Shown here in pieces: positions 19,081 through 28,013 of a stretch of DNA of 64,000 nt. Position 1 is the first letter of the stretch, and each line of letters opens with the position of its first letter. The DNA is from Lentimicrobiaceae bacterium (GTDB taxonomy: Bacteria > Bacteroidota > Bacteroidia > Bacteroidales > F082). Made by a program: the position numbers and the translations under genes. The notes beneath the pieces are model-generated. The model was not told where the DNA came from and made no database searches. It saw nothing but the letters and a program-made list of their open reading frames with translations. The stretch spans positions 1 to 64,000 of the forward strand of contig PANC01000021.1 in assembly GCA_002708315.1 (NCBI GenBank), given 5' to 3'.

Positions 19081-19116
19081 ATTACTCAATAAACCTCAAT
19101 TATTAAACTATTAACT

Positions 19117-19135
19117 CATTGTATTTAATACAATG
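19117..19135. repeat. Perfect inverted repeat after the adhesin gene
   Basis: CATTGTATT and AATACAATG flank a single T, 36 bp beyond the adhesin stop. As RNA it would fold as a 7-bp stem with a TTTAA loop followed by only TTCTT, so it is at best a weak terminator; an operator is equally possible. Confidence 0.5.
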
Positions 19136-19172
19136 TTCTTAACATCACTCTTTTTAAGTTGGTTTCGACCTC

Positions 19173-19195
19173 TTAACACAAAAATATTGTGTTAA
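19173..19195. repeat. Perfect inverted repeat upstream of the ammonia-lyase gene
   Basis: TTAACACAA, five bases, then TTGTGTTAA: nine-base perfect arms ending 56 bp before the lyase ATG. Its position suits an operator for a dimeric regulator; it has no T-run, so a terminator is less likely. No matching regulator gene is adjacent. Confidence 0.5.
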
Positions 19196-19251
19196 ATGAT
19201 TAATGATATTCCAAGCTTTTCATAATTTCGTACACTCAAAAATAAATTACC

Positions 19252-20775
19252 ATGTCTATTATAATATCAGGTGCAGATCTAACCATAGAAAAAGTTGTTG
19301 ATGTTGCGCGAAATAAAGTTAATGTATCTCTTGATTCTGAGGCAATTAAAAGAATCATAAAATGTAGGGATATGCTTGAACGGAAGATTTCATCCAATGA
19401 AATTATGTACGGTGTCAATACTGGAATAGGAGAATTTTCAGAAGTTATCTTGAATGATGATCAGGTTAAGGATTTCCAGAAGTACCTTATTTATAATCAT
19501 GCCGCAGGCATTGGTGATGCAATGCCAGAAGAGTACGTGAGAGGAGCAATGCTTGGTAGAATTAACGTTCATGCTCATGGTAATTCAGGTATACGTCTTG
19601 AAATAACCCAAACTCTTATAGAAATGCTAAACAAGGGTGTAACACCATTTGTCTGTCAAAAGGGTTCAGTTGGTGCATCGGGTGACCTAGCCCCAATGTC
19701 ACAAATTGCATTACTACTTATGGGAGAAGGTAAAGCTTTTTATAAGGATGAATTACTTGAGGGTAAGGATGCAATGGAGAAAGCTAAAATACCCATACCT
19801 GGATTAAAAGCCCGTGATGGCTTAGGAACAATAAATGGGTCAAATGTGCTAACAGCAATGAGTGCCTTATTTTTATTTGATGCAAATAATTGGCTAAAGC
19901 AAGCAGAAATTGCTGCATCCATGTCATTGGAAGCTTTAAAAGCTAATATGGGACCTTACACCGCAAAATTGCATGAGGTAAGAGGATTTAAGGGAGCCAT
20001 AAGAAGTGCTGTGGCAATAGGTAAACTTGTTGATAAGGGCGATCTTAAAACAGGTAAAGTTAAATGTAAGATTCAAGATGCATATTCCATGAGGTCCACT
20101 CCACAAGTTATAGGAGCCGCACATGATGCTCTAGGTTATGCAAGGTCTCAAGTAGAGATAGAATTGAACGGAGTAGGCGATAACCCCATTTTCTTTCCAG
20201 ATGAAAATATCCAGTTATCAGGAGCAAATTTTCAAGGAACACCAGTTTCACTGCCAATGGATATGGCAGGAATAGCTATAACAATGGTTAGTGTGCTTTC
20301 CGAAAGAAGGATGAACCGTCTAAACAACCCAGCTCTTAGCGTTGGACTACCACCATTCCTTACAAAAGGTGCCGGAATGTTTTCAGGAATGATGCTTAGC
20401 CAGTATACTGCTGATATGCAGATAGTTGAACAGCGAATACTATCTAGCCCAGCTTCAATTCAATCCATTCCTGCTGCAGCTGATCAAGAAGATTTCGTTT
20501 CCATGGGTATGAATACTGCAATAAAGAATTTCCAGATATTAGATAATGCCTATGGTATTCTTGGCATTGAACTTATGGCTGCTGCTCAAGCACTTGATTT
20601 TAGAGACTATAAATTTGGTAATGGAGTAACTAAAGCAAAAGAAGTAATTAGGAAACATGTTGAATACCTGGACATAGATCGCCCTCTTTACGAAGATCAT
20701 AATAATATGAAAGCACTTGTTAAGTCATGCAATATTTTAACAGAAGTTGAGAAGATTGTCGGCTCTCTAGAATAA
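19252..20775 (+). CDS. hutH: Histidine/aromatic amino acid ammonia-lyase family protein
   Basis: 507 residues, normal for the family. The MIO cofactor forms from A142-S143-G144 in GSVGASGDLAP, the same numbering as bacterial HAL. YGVNTGIGEF supplies the catalytic Tyr loop. H83 in IYNHAAG is where HALs carry the imidazole-reading His, but the preceding residue is Asn rather than the usual Ser. Near the active-site Glu (E413) the sequence is QEDFVSM, where HALs have QEDHVSM. Family membership is firm. Histidine to urocanate is the most likely reaction, but tyrosine/phenylalanine lyase or aminomutase activity cannot be excluded. No hutU, hutI or formiminotransferase gene is nearby, which weakens the histidine-degradation reading. 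Confidence 0.8.
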   Translation: MSIIISGADLTIEKVVDVARNKVNVSLDSEAIKRIIKCRDMLERKISSNEIMYGVNTGIGEFSEVILNDDQVKDFQKYLIYNHAAGIGDAMPEEYVRGAMLGRINVHAHGNSGIRLEITQTLIEMLNKGVTPFVCQKGSVGASGDLAPMSQIALLLMGEGKAFYKDELLEGKDAMEKAKIPIPGLKARDGLGTINGSNVLTAMSALFLFDANNWLKQAEIAASMSLEALKANMGPYTAKLHEVRGFKGAIRSAVAIGKLVDKGDLKTGKVKCKIQDAYSMRSTPQVIGAAHDALGYARSQVEIELNGVGDNPIFFPDENIQLSGANFQGTPVSLPMDMAGIAITMVSVLSERRMNRLNNPALSVGLPPFLTKGAGMFSGMMLSQYTADMQIVEQRILSSPASIQSIPAAADQEDFVSMGMNTAIKNFQILDNAYGILGIELMAAAQALDFRDYKFGNGVTKAKEVIRKHVEYLDIDRPLYEDHNNMKALVKSCNILTEVEKIVGSLE

Positions 20776-20845
20776 TTAATTCAATCTAATTGCCTTAAGC
20801 AACTAACTTAAAGGCTATTAAACAATCAAATCCATTTAAAAAATT

Positions 20846-21280
20846 ATGAACAATAGTGCTAAAATTTCGCGTCCTGAGGTGCTAAAAATCCTGTGTATAC
20901 TAACGTTCATTGGCAGTGGGCTTTCAATACTATCAAACATTGTAATGTTTCTATCAATTGATATCATAAGAGAATTATATACGAATGGTAGTTTTGAATT
21001 TATGTTGGAAAGTCTTGATGGTGAGACTTTTGAGATTCTGATTATGACTAACCGAAGTTATTTTGGTTTTCAAATATTAGGCTTAGCAGGTGCAATTTTT
21101 GGAGCCTATAAAATGTGGAACCTTAAAAAAATTGGTTTCCATATTTATACCATATCTCAAATTATTTTGATCATTTTGACCCAAATATTCTTGCCAGATT
21201 TACCTTTTCCCTTTTTTGAAGTAATGATTTCTCTTGTTTTTATAACAATTTATGCAAGAAGTTTAAAGGTAATGAATTAG
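20846..21280 (+). CDS. Small multi-pass membrane protein, function unknown
   Basis: 144 residues with four predicted transmembrane helices: about 14-36 (LCILTFIGSGLSILSNIVMF), 72-88, 97-112 and 118-137. The first 10 residues are polar with a short basic segment. A loop of about 35 residues with several Glu/Asp lies between helices 1 and 2 (NGSFEFMLESLDGETFEIL). Similar small four-helix proteins are common in Bacteroidota and unnamed. It lies 70 bp after the lyase gene in the same direction; co-transcription is possible, but no functional link is evident. Confidence 0.75.
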   Translation: MNNSAKISRPEVLKILCILTFIGSGLSILSNIVMFLSIDIIRELYTNGSFEFMLESLDGETFEILIMTNRSYFGFQILGLAGAIFGAYKMWNLKKIGFHIYTISQIILIILTQIFLPDLPFPFFEVMISLVFITIYARSLKVMN

Positions 21281-21496
21281 AATAGTCACATATAATCAAG
21301 TTGATTTTTATTCATTTATATATAATTCGCAATGCTCTAATTCACCTTAGGGTAGTGGAATATGAAATAAAATCACTGTAGACATAATCTATTTTATTTA
21401 TCAATATTATTATCGATATTATCCCTAAATAACATAGAAAAAAGCTGTAGTCAGCTCATATGTAAGATAACCATTTTTATTTTTTTTTGATATCAA

Positions 21497-21524
21497 TGTT
21501 AATAAATGTTAACTTTACGTTATA
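21497..21524 (+). promoter_or_regulatory. Phased TGTTAA direct repeats at the susC promoter
   Basis: TGTTAAT at 21497, TGTTAAC at 21507 and CGTTATA at 21518 are spaced 10 and 11 bp apart, so they face the same side of the helix. The second copy covers the expected -33 position, where TTG is replaced by TTA. The layout and the word match the repeats in front of the histidine-kinase gene at 29869, suggesting a shared OmpR-type activator. Confidence 0.5.
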
Positions 21525-21531
21525 ATTTTAC

Positions 21532-21539
21532 TATGTTTG
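21532..21539 (+). promoter_or_regulatory. Putative -7 promoter box of susC-susD
   Basis: TATGTTTG matches TAnnTTTG. The -33 region lacks TTG and is instead occupied by the TGTTAA repeats, as expected for an activator-dependent promoter. The leader to the ATG is about 95 bases. Confidence 0.5.
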
Positions 21540-21638
21540 TACTAAATAAGGCTATTTATATAGATTTAAAAAGCCCATCAAATTAGAAATTTAACTAACT
21601 AATATGTTTAACTAATTCATTAACCAAAAATTATTACT

Positions 21639-24600
21639 ATGAGAAAATTTACAATTTTGCTATCATTCTTATTTTTCATTGGTGCTAATATTGCCAATGC
21701 TCAAGTAAGAACTATTAGCGGTAAGGTTACTGGTGCTAGTGATGGCGCTGGAATACCTGGTGTTACTGTTCAAGTCCAAGGTACCACTTCAGGTACTGTT
21801 TCTGACATTGACGGTAACTACACACTTGATGTAACACCTGACGCTACGGCATTAGTCTACAAATATGTAGGCATGAAGTCTGTAGTTATAGAAATTGGTG
21901 ATCAAAGCTACATAACTGTAACCATGGAAGCTGATGCTGTCATGATGGGAGAAGTAGTTGTTACCGCTCTTGGTGTATCTCGTGAAAAAAAATCACTGGG
22001 TTATGCTACTCAAGAAATTTCAGGTGATGCTTTAAACCAAGTTACAACTGATAACTTCATCAACAACCTTCAAGGAAGAGCTGCTGGTGTTTCGTTAAAG
22101 GTTAACAACAACTTTGGTGGATCTACCAATGTTATTATTAGAGGATCGACATCGCTTACAGGTAGCAACCAAGCTTTGTTTGTAGTTGACGGTGTTCCAG
22201 TAAATAACTCAACAACTAATACAGCTGCTCAGGGAGGCGGAGGCACAGGTTACGATTATGGTAACACCTTAAGTGACTTAAACCCTGAAGATATTGAATC
22301 CATGAACATTCTTAAAGGTGCTGCTGCGACTGCTCTTTACGGTTCACGTGGTGCGAATGGTGTGATTATGATCACAACCAAAAAAGGAAGTTCCTACGTA
22401 GATAGCGGTGAAGATAGAGTTGGTATCACTATTAACTCAAGCGTTCAAATGGGTCAAGCAGATAAAAACACTTTACCAACATACCAAAAAGGTTATGGTG
22501 CTGGTTATGGTCCATACTACAGTGATACTGACCACCCTGGTCTTTCATTTGAAGAAATCAATGGTACTATGAGTTATGTTGTTCCATTTACAGAAGATGC
22601 TTCTCAAGGTCAAGCATTTGATCCAAGTTTGATGGTTTATCAATGGGGAGCCTTCGATGAAGCATCTCCAACATACAACCAAGCAACTCCATGGGTTGCT
22701 GGAGCAAATGATGCTAACGAATTTTTTGAAACAGCATGGACTTTACAAAATAGTATTGCCTTTGATGGTGCAGGAGAAAAAAGCACATACAGAGTTTCTT
22801 ATACTAACTTTGACCAAACAGGTATAATGCCTAATAGTTCACTAAAAAGAAACAACTTCACCTTTAATGGGTCTTATAATTTAACAGATAAATTAACTGT
22901 TAGTGCATCTGCAAGTTATATAAATACTGAAGGTAAAGGACGTAACTCAACAGGTTATAGCGATAACATTATGTCTCAGTTCAGACAATGGTGGCAAGTA
23001 AACGTAGACATTCTTGAGCAGAAAGATATCTACGATGCAACAGGCCGTAACGTTACATGGAATAGAAGTGGTACATATGATCCATTCCCTATTTACTGGG
23101 ATAATCCATATTGGACTAGATATAAAAACTTTGAAACAGATGGTAGAGACAGGTTATTTGGTAATGTAATGCTTAATTACGAAGTAACAGACTGGTTAAG
23201 CCTAATGGGACGTGCAGCAATCGATACTTATGCTGAGATTCAAGAAGAAAGACGTGCTGTTGGAAGTATTTCAGCGAGATTTGGTATTAGTAGAGGTGAT
23301 GTTCAATCTGGTTATCAGAGAAAAAACAGAAACTTTACTGAAACAAACTTTGATGTAATGGCTAAGGTTAATACGAACATTACTGATAACTTAACCTTTA
23401 ATGGTCTTTTAGGTGTTAACATAAGAAGAACATCAATAAACTCTATCTTTTCATCAACTAATGGTGGTTTGGTAGTTTCTGACCTTTATGCTCTTGAGAA
23501 CTCTATTAACCCAGTACTTGCACCTGTGGAAACAGATTCAAAAGTTGGTGTTGATGGTATTTATGCAGTAGTTTCTTTTGGCTGGAATAACATGCTTTAT
23601 TTAGACGGAACAATAAGAAGAGACAACTCTTCAACATTACCTGTTGATGAAGCTGTATATTATTATCCATCTGTTGCGGCAAGTTTTATATTCTCAGAAG
23701 TACTTGATGCTGATTGGATGCAGTTTGGTAAGGTTAGATTAAATTATGCTAAGGTAGGTAGCTCTGCTCAGTTTGATCAGCTTTTAGATACTTATGCAAA
23801 ACCTGCACCGTTTGGTTCAACTACGTTATTCTCTGTGCCTAGCACAAAGAAAAATTCAACACTAAAACCTGAGGAAACAACAAGTATGGAAGCTGGTTTA
23901 GCATTGAGCTTCTTCCAGAATCGTCTTGGATTTGATGTTGCTTACTATAAAACAAACACAGTTAACCAGATTATTCCTGTTGCTGTATCAGAAGCTACTG
24001 GTTATGCAACAAAAGTTGTTAATGCTGGTGAAATTCAAAACCAAGGTGTTGAACTTATCGTTAACATAGCGCCTGTTGTAACTAATAACTTTAGATGGGA
24101 TATCGCATTGAACTGGAGTAGGAACAGAAACGAAGTTGTTTCTCTATATGAAGATGCTACAAATATGCAGTTGGGTAGATTCCAAGGTGGAATTTCAATT
24201 AATGCTACAGTAGGGCAACCATTCGGAACAATTTTGGGTACTGATTATGTTTATGAAGGTACGGATGCTAATGGTAACTCTGTAACATATGATCAACCTA
24301 TTGTTAACAGCTCAGGTTACTATTTAGAGACTGGAACTTCTGATCAAGTTATTGGAGACCAAAATGCAGACTGGAATGGTGGTATGCTTAATACAATGTC
24401 ATTCAAAAACTGGTCATTTAGTTTCTTGTTTGACTGGCAAAAAGGTGGTGATGTATTCTCACTAGATCAATGGTATGGTCAAGGAACAGGAGTATATGAC
24501 AACACAGTATTCACAAATGATTTAGGAAATCCTGTTAGAGATCCTATTGCAGACGGTGGTGGATTGATTCTTCCAGGTGTTACTGAAGATGGATCACCTA

Positions 24601-24920
24601 ACACTGTTCGTATTGAAGGTAATAACTATAAGCAAGCTGGTTGGGCTCGTAACCCCAATTCTAGATATGTATACGATGCATCGTATATCAAGCTAAGAAA
24701 CATCAGCTTATCTTATTCATTACCTCAAAGTGTTTTGGCAAACTCATTTTTTCATGGTGTTTCATTTACTTTAACAGCATCAAACGTTGCTATTCTTATG
24801 AAGAACGTACCTTATGCAGATCCTGAAGCAGGGCTTGCTGCTGGTAATCTCCAAGGATGGCAAAGTGGTGTAATGCCAACCACACGTAATTTTGGATTTA
24901 GTGTTAACCTACAATTTTAA
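21639..24920 (+). CDS. SusC/RagA-family TonB-dependent outer-membrane transporter
   Basis: 1093 residues. Signal peptide MRKFTILLSFLFFIGANIANA; carboxypeptidase-D regulatory-like domain at about 25-105 (ISGKVTGASDGAGIPGVTVQ); TonB box region EVVVTALGVSREKKSLGYA; plug domain at about 120-250 with the family block SRGANGVIMITTKKG; then the 22-strand barrel, ending in the aromatic FSVNLQF. It forms an active outer-membrane importer with the SusD-like lipoprotein encoded 11 bp downstream, powered by TonB-ExbBD. No glycoside hydrolase, protease or sulfatase gene accompanies the pair, so the substrate is unknown. Confidence 0.97.
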   Translation: MRKFTILLSFLFFIGANIANAQVRTISGKVTGASDGAGIPGVTVQVQGTTSGTVSDIDGNYTLDVTPDATALVYKYVGMKSVVIEIGDQSYITVTMEADAVMMGEVVVTALGVSREKKSLGYATQEISGDALNQVTTDNFINNLQGRAAGVSLKVNNNFGGSTNVIIRGSTSLTGSNQALFVVDGVPVNNSTTNTAAQGGGGTGYDYGNTLSDLNPEDIESMNILKGAAATALYGSRGANGVIMITTKKGSSYVDSGEDRVGITINSSVQMGQADKNTLPTYQKGYGAGYGPYYSDTDHPGLSFEEINGTMSYVVPFTEDASQGQAFDPSLMVYQWGAFDEASPTYNQATPWVAGANDANEFFETAWTLQNSIAFDGAGEKSTYRVSYTNFDQTGIMPNSSLKRNNFTFNGSYNLTDKLTVSASASYINTEGKGRNSTGYSDNIMSQFRQWWQVNVDILEQKDIYDATGRNVTWNRSGTYDPFPIYWDNPYWTRYKNFETDGRDRLFGNVMLNYEVTDWLSLMGRAAIDTYAEIQEERRAVGSISARFGISRGDVQSGYQRKNRNFTETNFDVMAKVNTNITDNLTFNGLLGVNIRRTSINSIFSSTNGGLVVSDLYALENSINPVLAPVETDSKVGVDGIYAVVSFGWNNMLYLDGTIRRDNSSTLPVDEAVYYYPSVAASFIFSEVLDADWMQFGKVRLNYAKVGSSAQFDQLLDTYAKPAPFGSTTLFSVPSTKKNSTLKPEETTSMEAGLALSFFQNRLGFDVAYYKTNTVNQIIPVAVSEATGYATKVVNAGEIQNQGVELIVNIAPVVTNNFRWDIALNWSRNRNEVVSLYEDATNMQLGRFQGGISINATVGQPFGTILGTDYVYEGTDANGNSVTYDQPIVNSSGYYLETGTSDQVIGDQNADWNGGMLNTMSFKNWSFSFLFDWQKGGDVFSLDQWYGQGTGVYDNTVFTNDLGNPVRDPIADGGGLILPGVTEDGSPNTVRIEGNNYKQAGWARNPNSRYVYDASYIKLRNISLSYSLPQSVLANSFFHGVSFTLTASNVAILMKNVPYADPEAGLAAGNLQGWQSGVMPTTRNFGFSVNLQF

Positions 24921-24931
24921 ATAAAACAGAT

Positions 24932-26368
24932 ATGAAAAAAATACTTATTATATTAATGGCATTTATGGTTGTAGCTTCCTGTACTAAGCTGGAAGACTTA
25001 AACAAAAATGTTAAGAACCCGACAGAGGTTCCCGCAGCAACTCTGTTCTCTAACGCTCAAAAAGATCTTGCAGATCAAATAGCAAGTACCAATGTAAATA
25101 TGAATGTATTTAAACTTTGGGCGCAGTACTGGACAGAAACTACTTATACAGACGAAGCTAATTACGATATAGTTAACAGAACTATTGCAGATAATGCATG
25201 GGGAGTTTGGTATCAAGATGTGCTTATGAACTTAAAAGAGGCAAAAATTCTTATCGAAGGTGATGGAACTGGTCTTTTACTTAATTCAGAAGTTAATCAA
25301 TTACAAATTATTGAAATTCTAACTTGCTTTTCTTACGAGAGAATGGTTACTCTTTGGGGTAATATTCCTTATACAGAAGCTTTGGATATTGATAATGTTA
25401 CACCAAAATATGATGATGCTAAAACCATCTACACTAACTTGATTACACGTTTGGATGCTGCTATTGCAGCTATGGACATGTCAGCAGGAAGTTTTGAACA
25501 TGGTGTTGATTTAATTTATGATGGTGATATGACAGCTTGGAAGATGTTTGCAAATACTCTTAAGCTTAAAATGGGTATAACACTTTCAACTGCAGACCCA
25601 GGGTTAGCTGAAGGTACCATTCAGTCAGCACTTTCAGGTGGAGTTTTTACATCAAATGCTGATAATGCTAATTTTTATTTCTTAGCAGTAACTCCGAACA
25701 CAAACCCTCTTTATGTTGATCTTACATTAAGTGGAAGACAAGATTTCATTGGATCTACAGTTGTTGATTATTTGAATGACTTTAATGATCCAAGAAGGCC
25801 TGCTTTTTTCACTTATGCACCTGAAACTGAGGAATACCTTGGTGGTGTGTATGGTGTATCTAATCCTTATGTAGGTTTTTCACATGTTGCTGATGCAATT
25901 GCTACAGATCCAACATTTCCTTGTACTATCTTAAGTTATACTGAAACAGAATTTTACTTGGCAGAAGCTGCAGAAAGAGGATTCACAAATGGTATCGCTG
26001 AAGAGCATTACAACAAGGGTATAGAAGCATCCTTTGATTTTTGGGGTGTTGATGGTCTTGCTGATTATATGGCCCAAGATGGTGTTAATTACAACTCTAC
26101 ATGGCTTGGCAGCAGCAAGCTTGCTACGCAGTCATGGTTTGCAGCATACAACAATGGTTATCTAGGATGGACTGTATGGAGAAGATGGGGAAATGAAAGC
26201 CTCCCTTTTGTTGAGCCTCCTTCAGTGCAAGAGGGTGACCCTGAATCAATACCAGTAAGGTTTACATACCCGGTATTTGAACAAACTCTAAATGCTGAAA
26301 ATTACCAGCAAGCAGCCGCAGCTATAGGTGGTGATAAACTTACTACAAAGCTTTTCTTTCTAGAGTAG
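24932..26368 (+). CDS. SusD-like (SusD/RagB, SusD_2 type) surface lipoprotein
   Basis: 478 residues. Lipoprotein signal MKKILIILMAFMVVASC with Cys17 in the lipobox. The segments NVFKLWAQYWTETTYTDEAN, the TPR-like helices and the C-terminal YLGWTVWRRWGNESLP fit the SusD_2 branch rather than classic starch-type SusD. It acts as the lid and substrate-capture partner of the SusC-like barrel encoded just upstream. A strong intrinsic terminator begins 24 bp after the stop, so the operon has only these two genes. Confidence 0.95.
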   Translation: MKKILIILMAFMVVASCTKLEDLNKNVKNPTEVPAATLFSNAQKDLADQIASTNVNMNVFKLWAQYWTETTYTDEANYDIVNRTIADNAWGVWYQDVLMNLKEAKILIEGDGTGLLLNSEVNQLQIIEILTCFSYERMVTLWGNIPYTEALDIDNVTPKYDDAKTIYTNLITRLDAAIAAMDMSAGSFEHGVDLIYDGDMTAWKMFANTLKLKMGITLSTADPGLAEGTIQSALSGGVFTSNADNANFYFLAVTPNTNPLYVDLTLSGRQDFIGSTVVDYLNDFNDPRRPAFFTYAPETEEYLGGVYGVSNPYVGFSHVADAIATDPTFPCTILSYTETEFYLAEAAERGFTNGIAEEHYNKGIEASFDFWGVDGLADYMAQDGVNYNSTWLGSSKLATQSWFAAYNNGYLGWTVWRRWGNESLPFVEPPSVQEGDPESIPVRFTYPVFEQTLNAENYQQAAAAIGGDKLTTKLFFLE

Positions 26369-26394
26369 TAATATAAGAGTTTAAATTTTTGAAA

Positions 26395-26424
26395 AGCTCG
26401 CTGGGTCTCCAGCGGGCTTTTTTT
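26395..26424 (+). terminator. Intrinsic terminator of susC-susD
   Basis: A 10-bp GC-rich stem (AGCTCGCTGG with CCAGCGGGCT, one G-U pair), GTCT loop and a run of T. A-rich sequence on the left gives some bidirectional character. Confidence 0.9.
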
Positions 26425-26724
26425 GTATCTAATAATACACCTTTAAGAGATAACTAGATTATATATACTAATTACCTAAACCGTGTTAACGGATTTAGCA
26501 TAACTATTCCCAATTAAAGACTATCAGTATTGTTGAATGCATGAAATCGAACTATGGCAAGAAACAATTCAGCATACATTAGTGCATTAGAATGTTTGTT
26601 ATAGGAACCGGAATGATATTAAGTATCGTTTAATCGCTTATAGACTATTTTTAGTAAGATAAAGCCATACAATATAAACTATGATTCAATTGATAAATCA
26701 ATAAGATAACCATCTGTATAAACC
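26425..26724. other. Non-coding stretch between the susD terminator and the M23 gene
   Basis: About 300 bp, AT-rich, bounded by two convergent transcription units. No ORF, tRNA-like fold or repeat family could be supported. A single TGTTAAC near 26488 is not part of a phased series. Confidence 0.5.
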
Positions 26725-27936
26725 TTATAAATTTTTCTTATAATGCCCAACAACTGAATCAAAGGCTTTTTTATAGGATTTATCAATGGGTAATGATGGG
26801 GGAGATTCAACCTTCAAGGGATCAACGGGTTTACCGTTCTTATAGAATCTGAAGTCCAAATGCGGACCAGTTGACAATCCTGTTGAGCCAACGTAACCTA
26901 TCAAATCACTCTGACGAACTTGGTCACCAACTTTTATCCCTTTTGCAAAACCTTTAAGGTGCATATAAGTAGTAGAATATGTACCGTTATGCTTAATTTT
27001 TATGTAATTACCACCTCCCCTTTTTTGATATCCCTTTTTAATAACAGTTCCATCTCCAACAGTATAAACAGGTGTACCTGATGCAGCAGCATAATCAACT
27101 CCGTGATGTGGCCTTCTTATTTTTAAAACAGGGTGTAATCTACTGTTGGAAAATCTAGAACTTATCCTATTATACCTCAATGGTGCTTTCAAAAATGTTC
27201 TTTGCAGACTATTACCATTTTCATCAAAATAATCTCCTTTTCCATTTTGCTGAAAGTAAAATGCATATAAGCTATCTCCGCCGTGAAAGAACAAAGTAGC
27301 ATCTACCTGTCCCAGGCTAACATACTTATCTTCAACAAACTGTTTATTATAAATTATTTTGAAAGAATCTCCTTTCCTTAAACCAAAAAAATCTACAGTC
27401 CATGCATAAATTTCAGAAAGTTCATTGGCAAGGTTTGGATCTGCTTTCTGTGCAACAATAGCATTCCAAAGTGATGACTCAATTATACCAGTAATCGTAT
27501 CTGTTTTAGAAATGATAGACTTTCTACCTATAGATACTTCTACAGAATCATTAAAATTATATAGTACATATTTTGATGCTGATATTTCATAAGCAAAATA
27601 CAAAGTCTGGGGTAATGAGTCTTTTGTTTTTATGACAGAGTAATTATTACCTGCTATTATCTTCCTAACATCAAAGGTATCTTGTGTTCTTCTTACTATA
27701 TAATCTATTTGATTATAATTTATTCCATGGCGAAGAAGAATGTCAGCAAGAAATTCGTTTTTTTGTACAACATATTCAGTTAATGCCAGAGAATCGATTA
27801 CGATTCCATATGCTTTTTCTGGATTTATACTACTCTCTTCTATCAAGCCACCATTTTCAGTTGCAGAATGACGATTACATCCACTGGCAAGCATAAATAC
27901 TAACAACAATAAAATCGAAAATTTATGATTTAACAT
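26725..27936 (-). CDS. M23-family peptidoglycan endopeptidase lipoprotein
   Basis: 403 residues from the ATG at 27936 (MLNHKFSIL). An in-frame upstream start at 27966 would place ten residues before a complete lipoprotein signal ending in LASGC (Cys20). An N-terminal LysM/OapA-like region (EYVVQKNEFLADILLRHGI) precedes the M23 (LytM) domain at about residues 270-375: HHGVDYAAASGTPVYTVGDG, the middle TYMHLKGF, and HLDFR supply the zinc-binding H-x-D and H-x-H-type ligands, which look intact. Likely cleaves peptide cross-links in the cell wall for growth or division. lgt is the next gene upstream on the same strand. Confidence 0.92.
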   Translation of the reverse strand: MLNHKFSILLLLVFMLASGCNRHSATENGGLIEESSINPEKAYGIVIDSLALTEYVVQKNEFLADILLRHGINYNQIDYIVRRTQDTFDVRKIIAGNNYSVIKTKDSLPQTLYFAYEISASKYVLYNFNDSVEVSIGRKSIISKTDTITGIIESSLWNAIVAQKADPNLANELSEIYAWTVDFFGLRKGDSFKIIYNKQFVEDKYVSLGQVDATLFFHGGDSLYAFYFQQNGKGDYFDENGNSLQRTFLKAPLRYNRISSRFSNSRLHPVLKIRRPHHGVDYAAASGTPVYTVGDGTVIKKGYQKRGGGNYIKIKHNGTYSTTYMHLKGFAKGIKVGDQVRQSDLIGYVGSTGLSTGPHLDFRFYKNGKPVDPLKVESPPSLPIDKSYKKAFDSVVGHYKKNL

Positions 27937-28013
27937 ACTATCTGTAGGAAGAATAATAGAAAACAAATAACCTATTTTACTTAAACTAAATATTACTACA
28001 AAAATAATAGTAA

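Larger units (their letters stand above)
21281..21638. other. Regulatory intergenic region upstream of susC
   Basis: 358 bp, very AT-rich, without an ORF. It holds a small hairpin (AGCTG/CAGCT near 21443-21456), an AT palindromic patch near 21405-21420, three phased TGTTAA-type repeats (21497-21524), a -7 promoter box (21532-21539) and a ~95-base leader with a 9-base direct repeat TTTAACTAA at 21590 and 21607. Confidence 0.55.

Noticed and set aside
21590..21615. Direct repeat TTTAACTAA twice in the susC leader
   Set aside because: The 17-bp spacing is not helical and the leader is extremely AT-rich; it may be coincidence. No riboswitch-like fold was seen.
21639..26368. Full polysaccharide utilisation locus
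   Set aside because: The SusC/SusD pair ends in a strong terminator and no carbohydrate-active enzyme or hybrid regulator flanks it.
26540..26620. Possible tRNA-like or small RNA signal (ATCGAAC-type word) in the gap after susD
   Set aside because: No acceptor stem, anticodon arm or T-loop pairing could be built around it.
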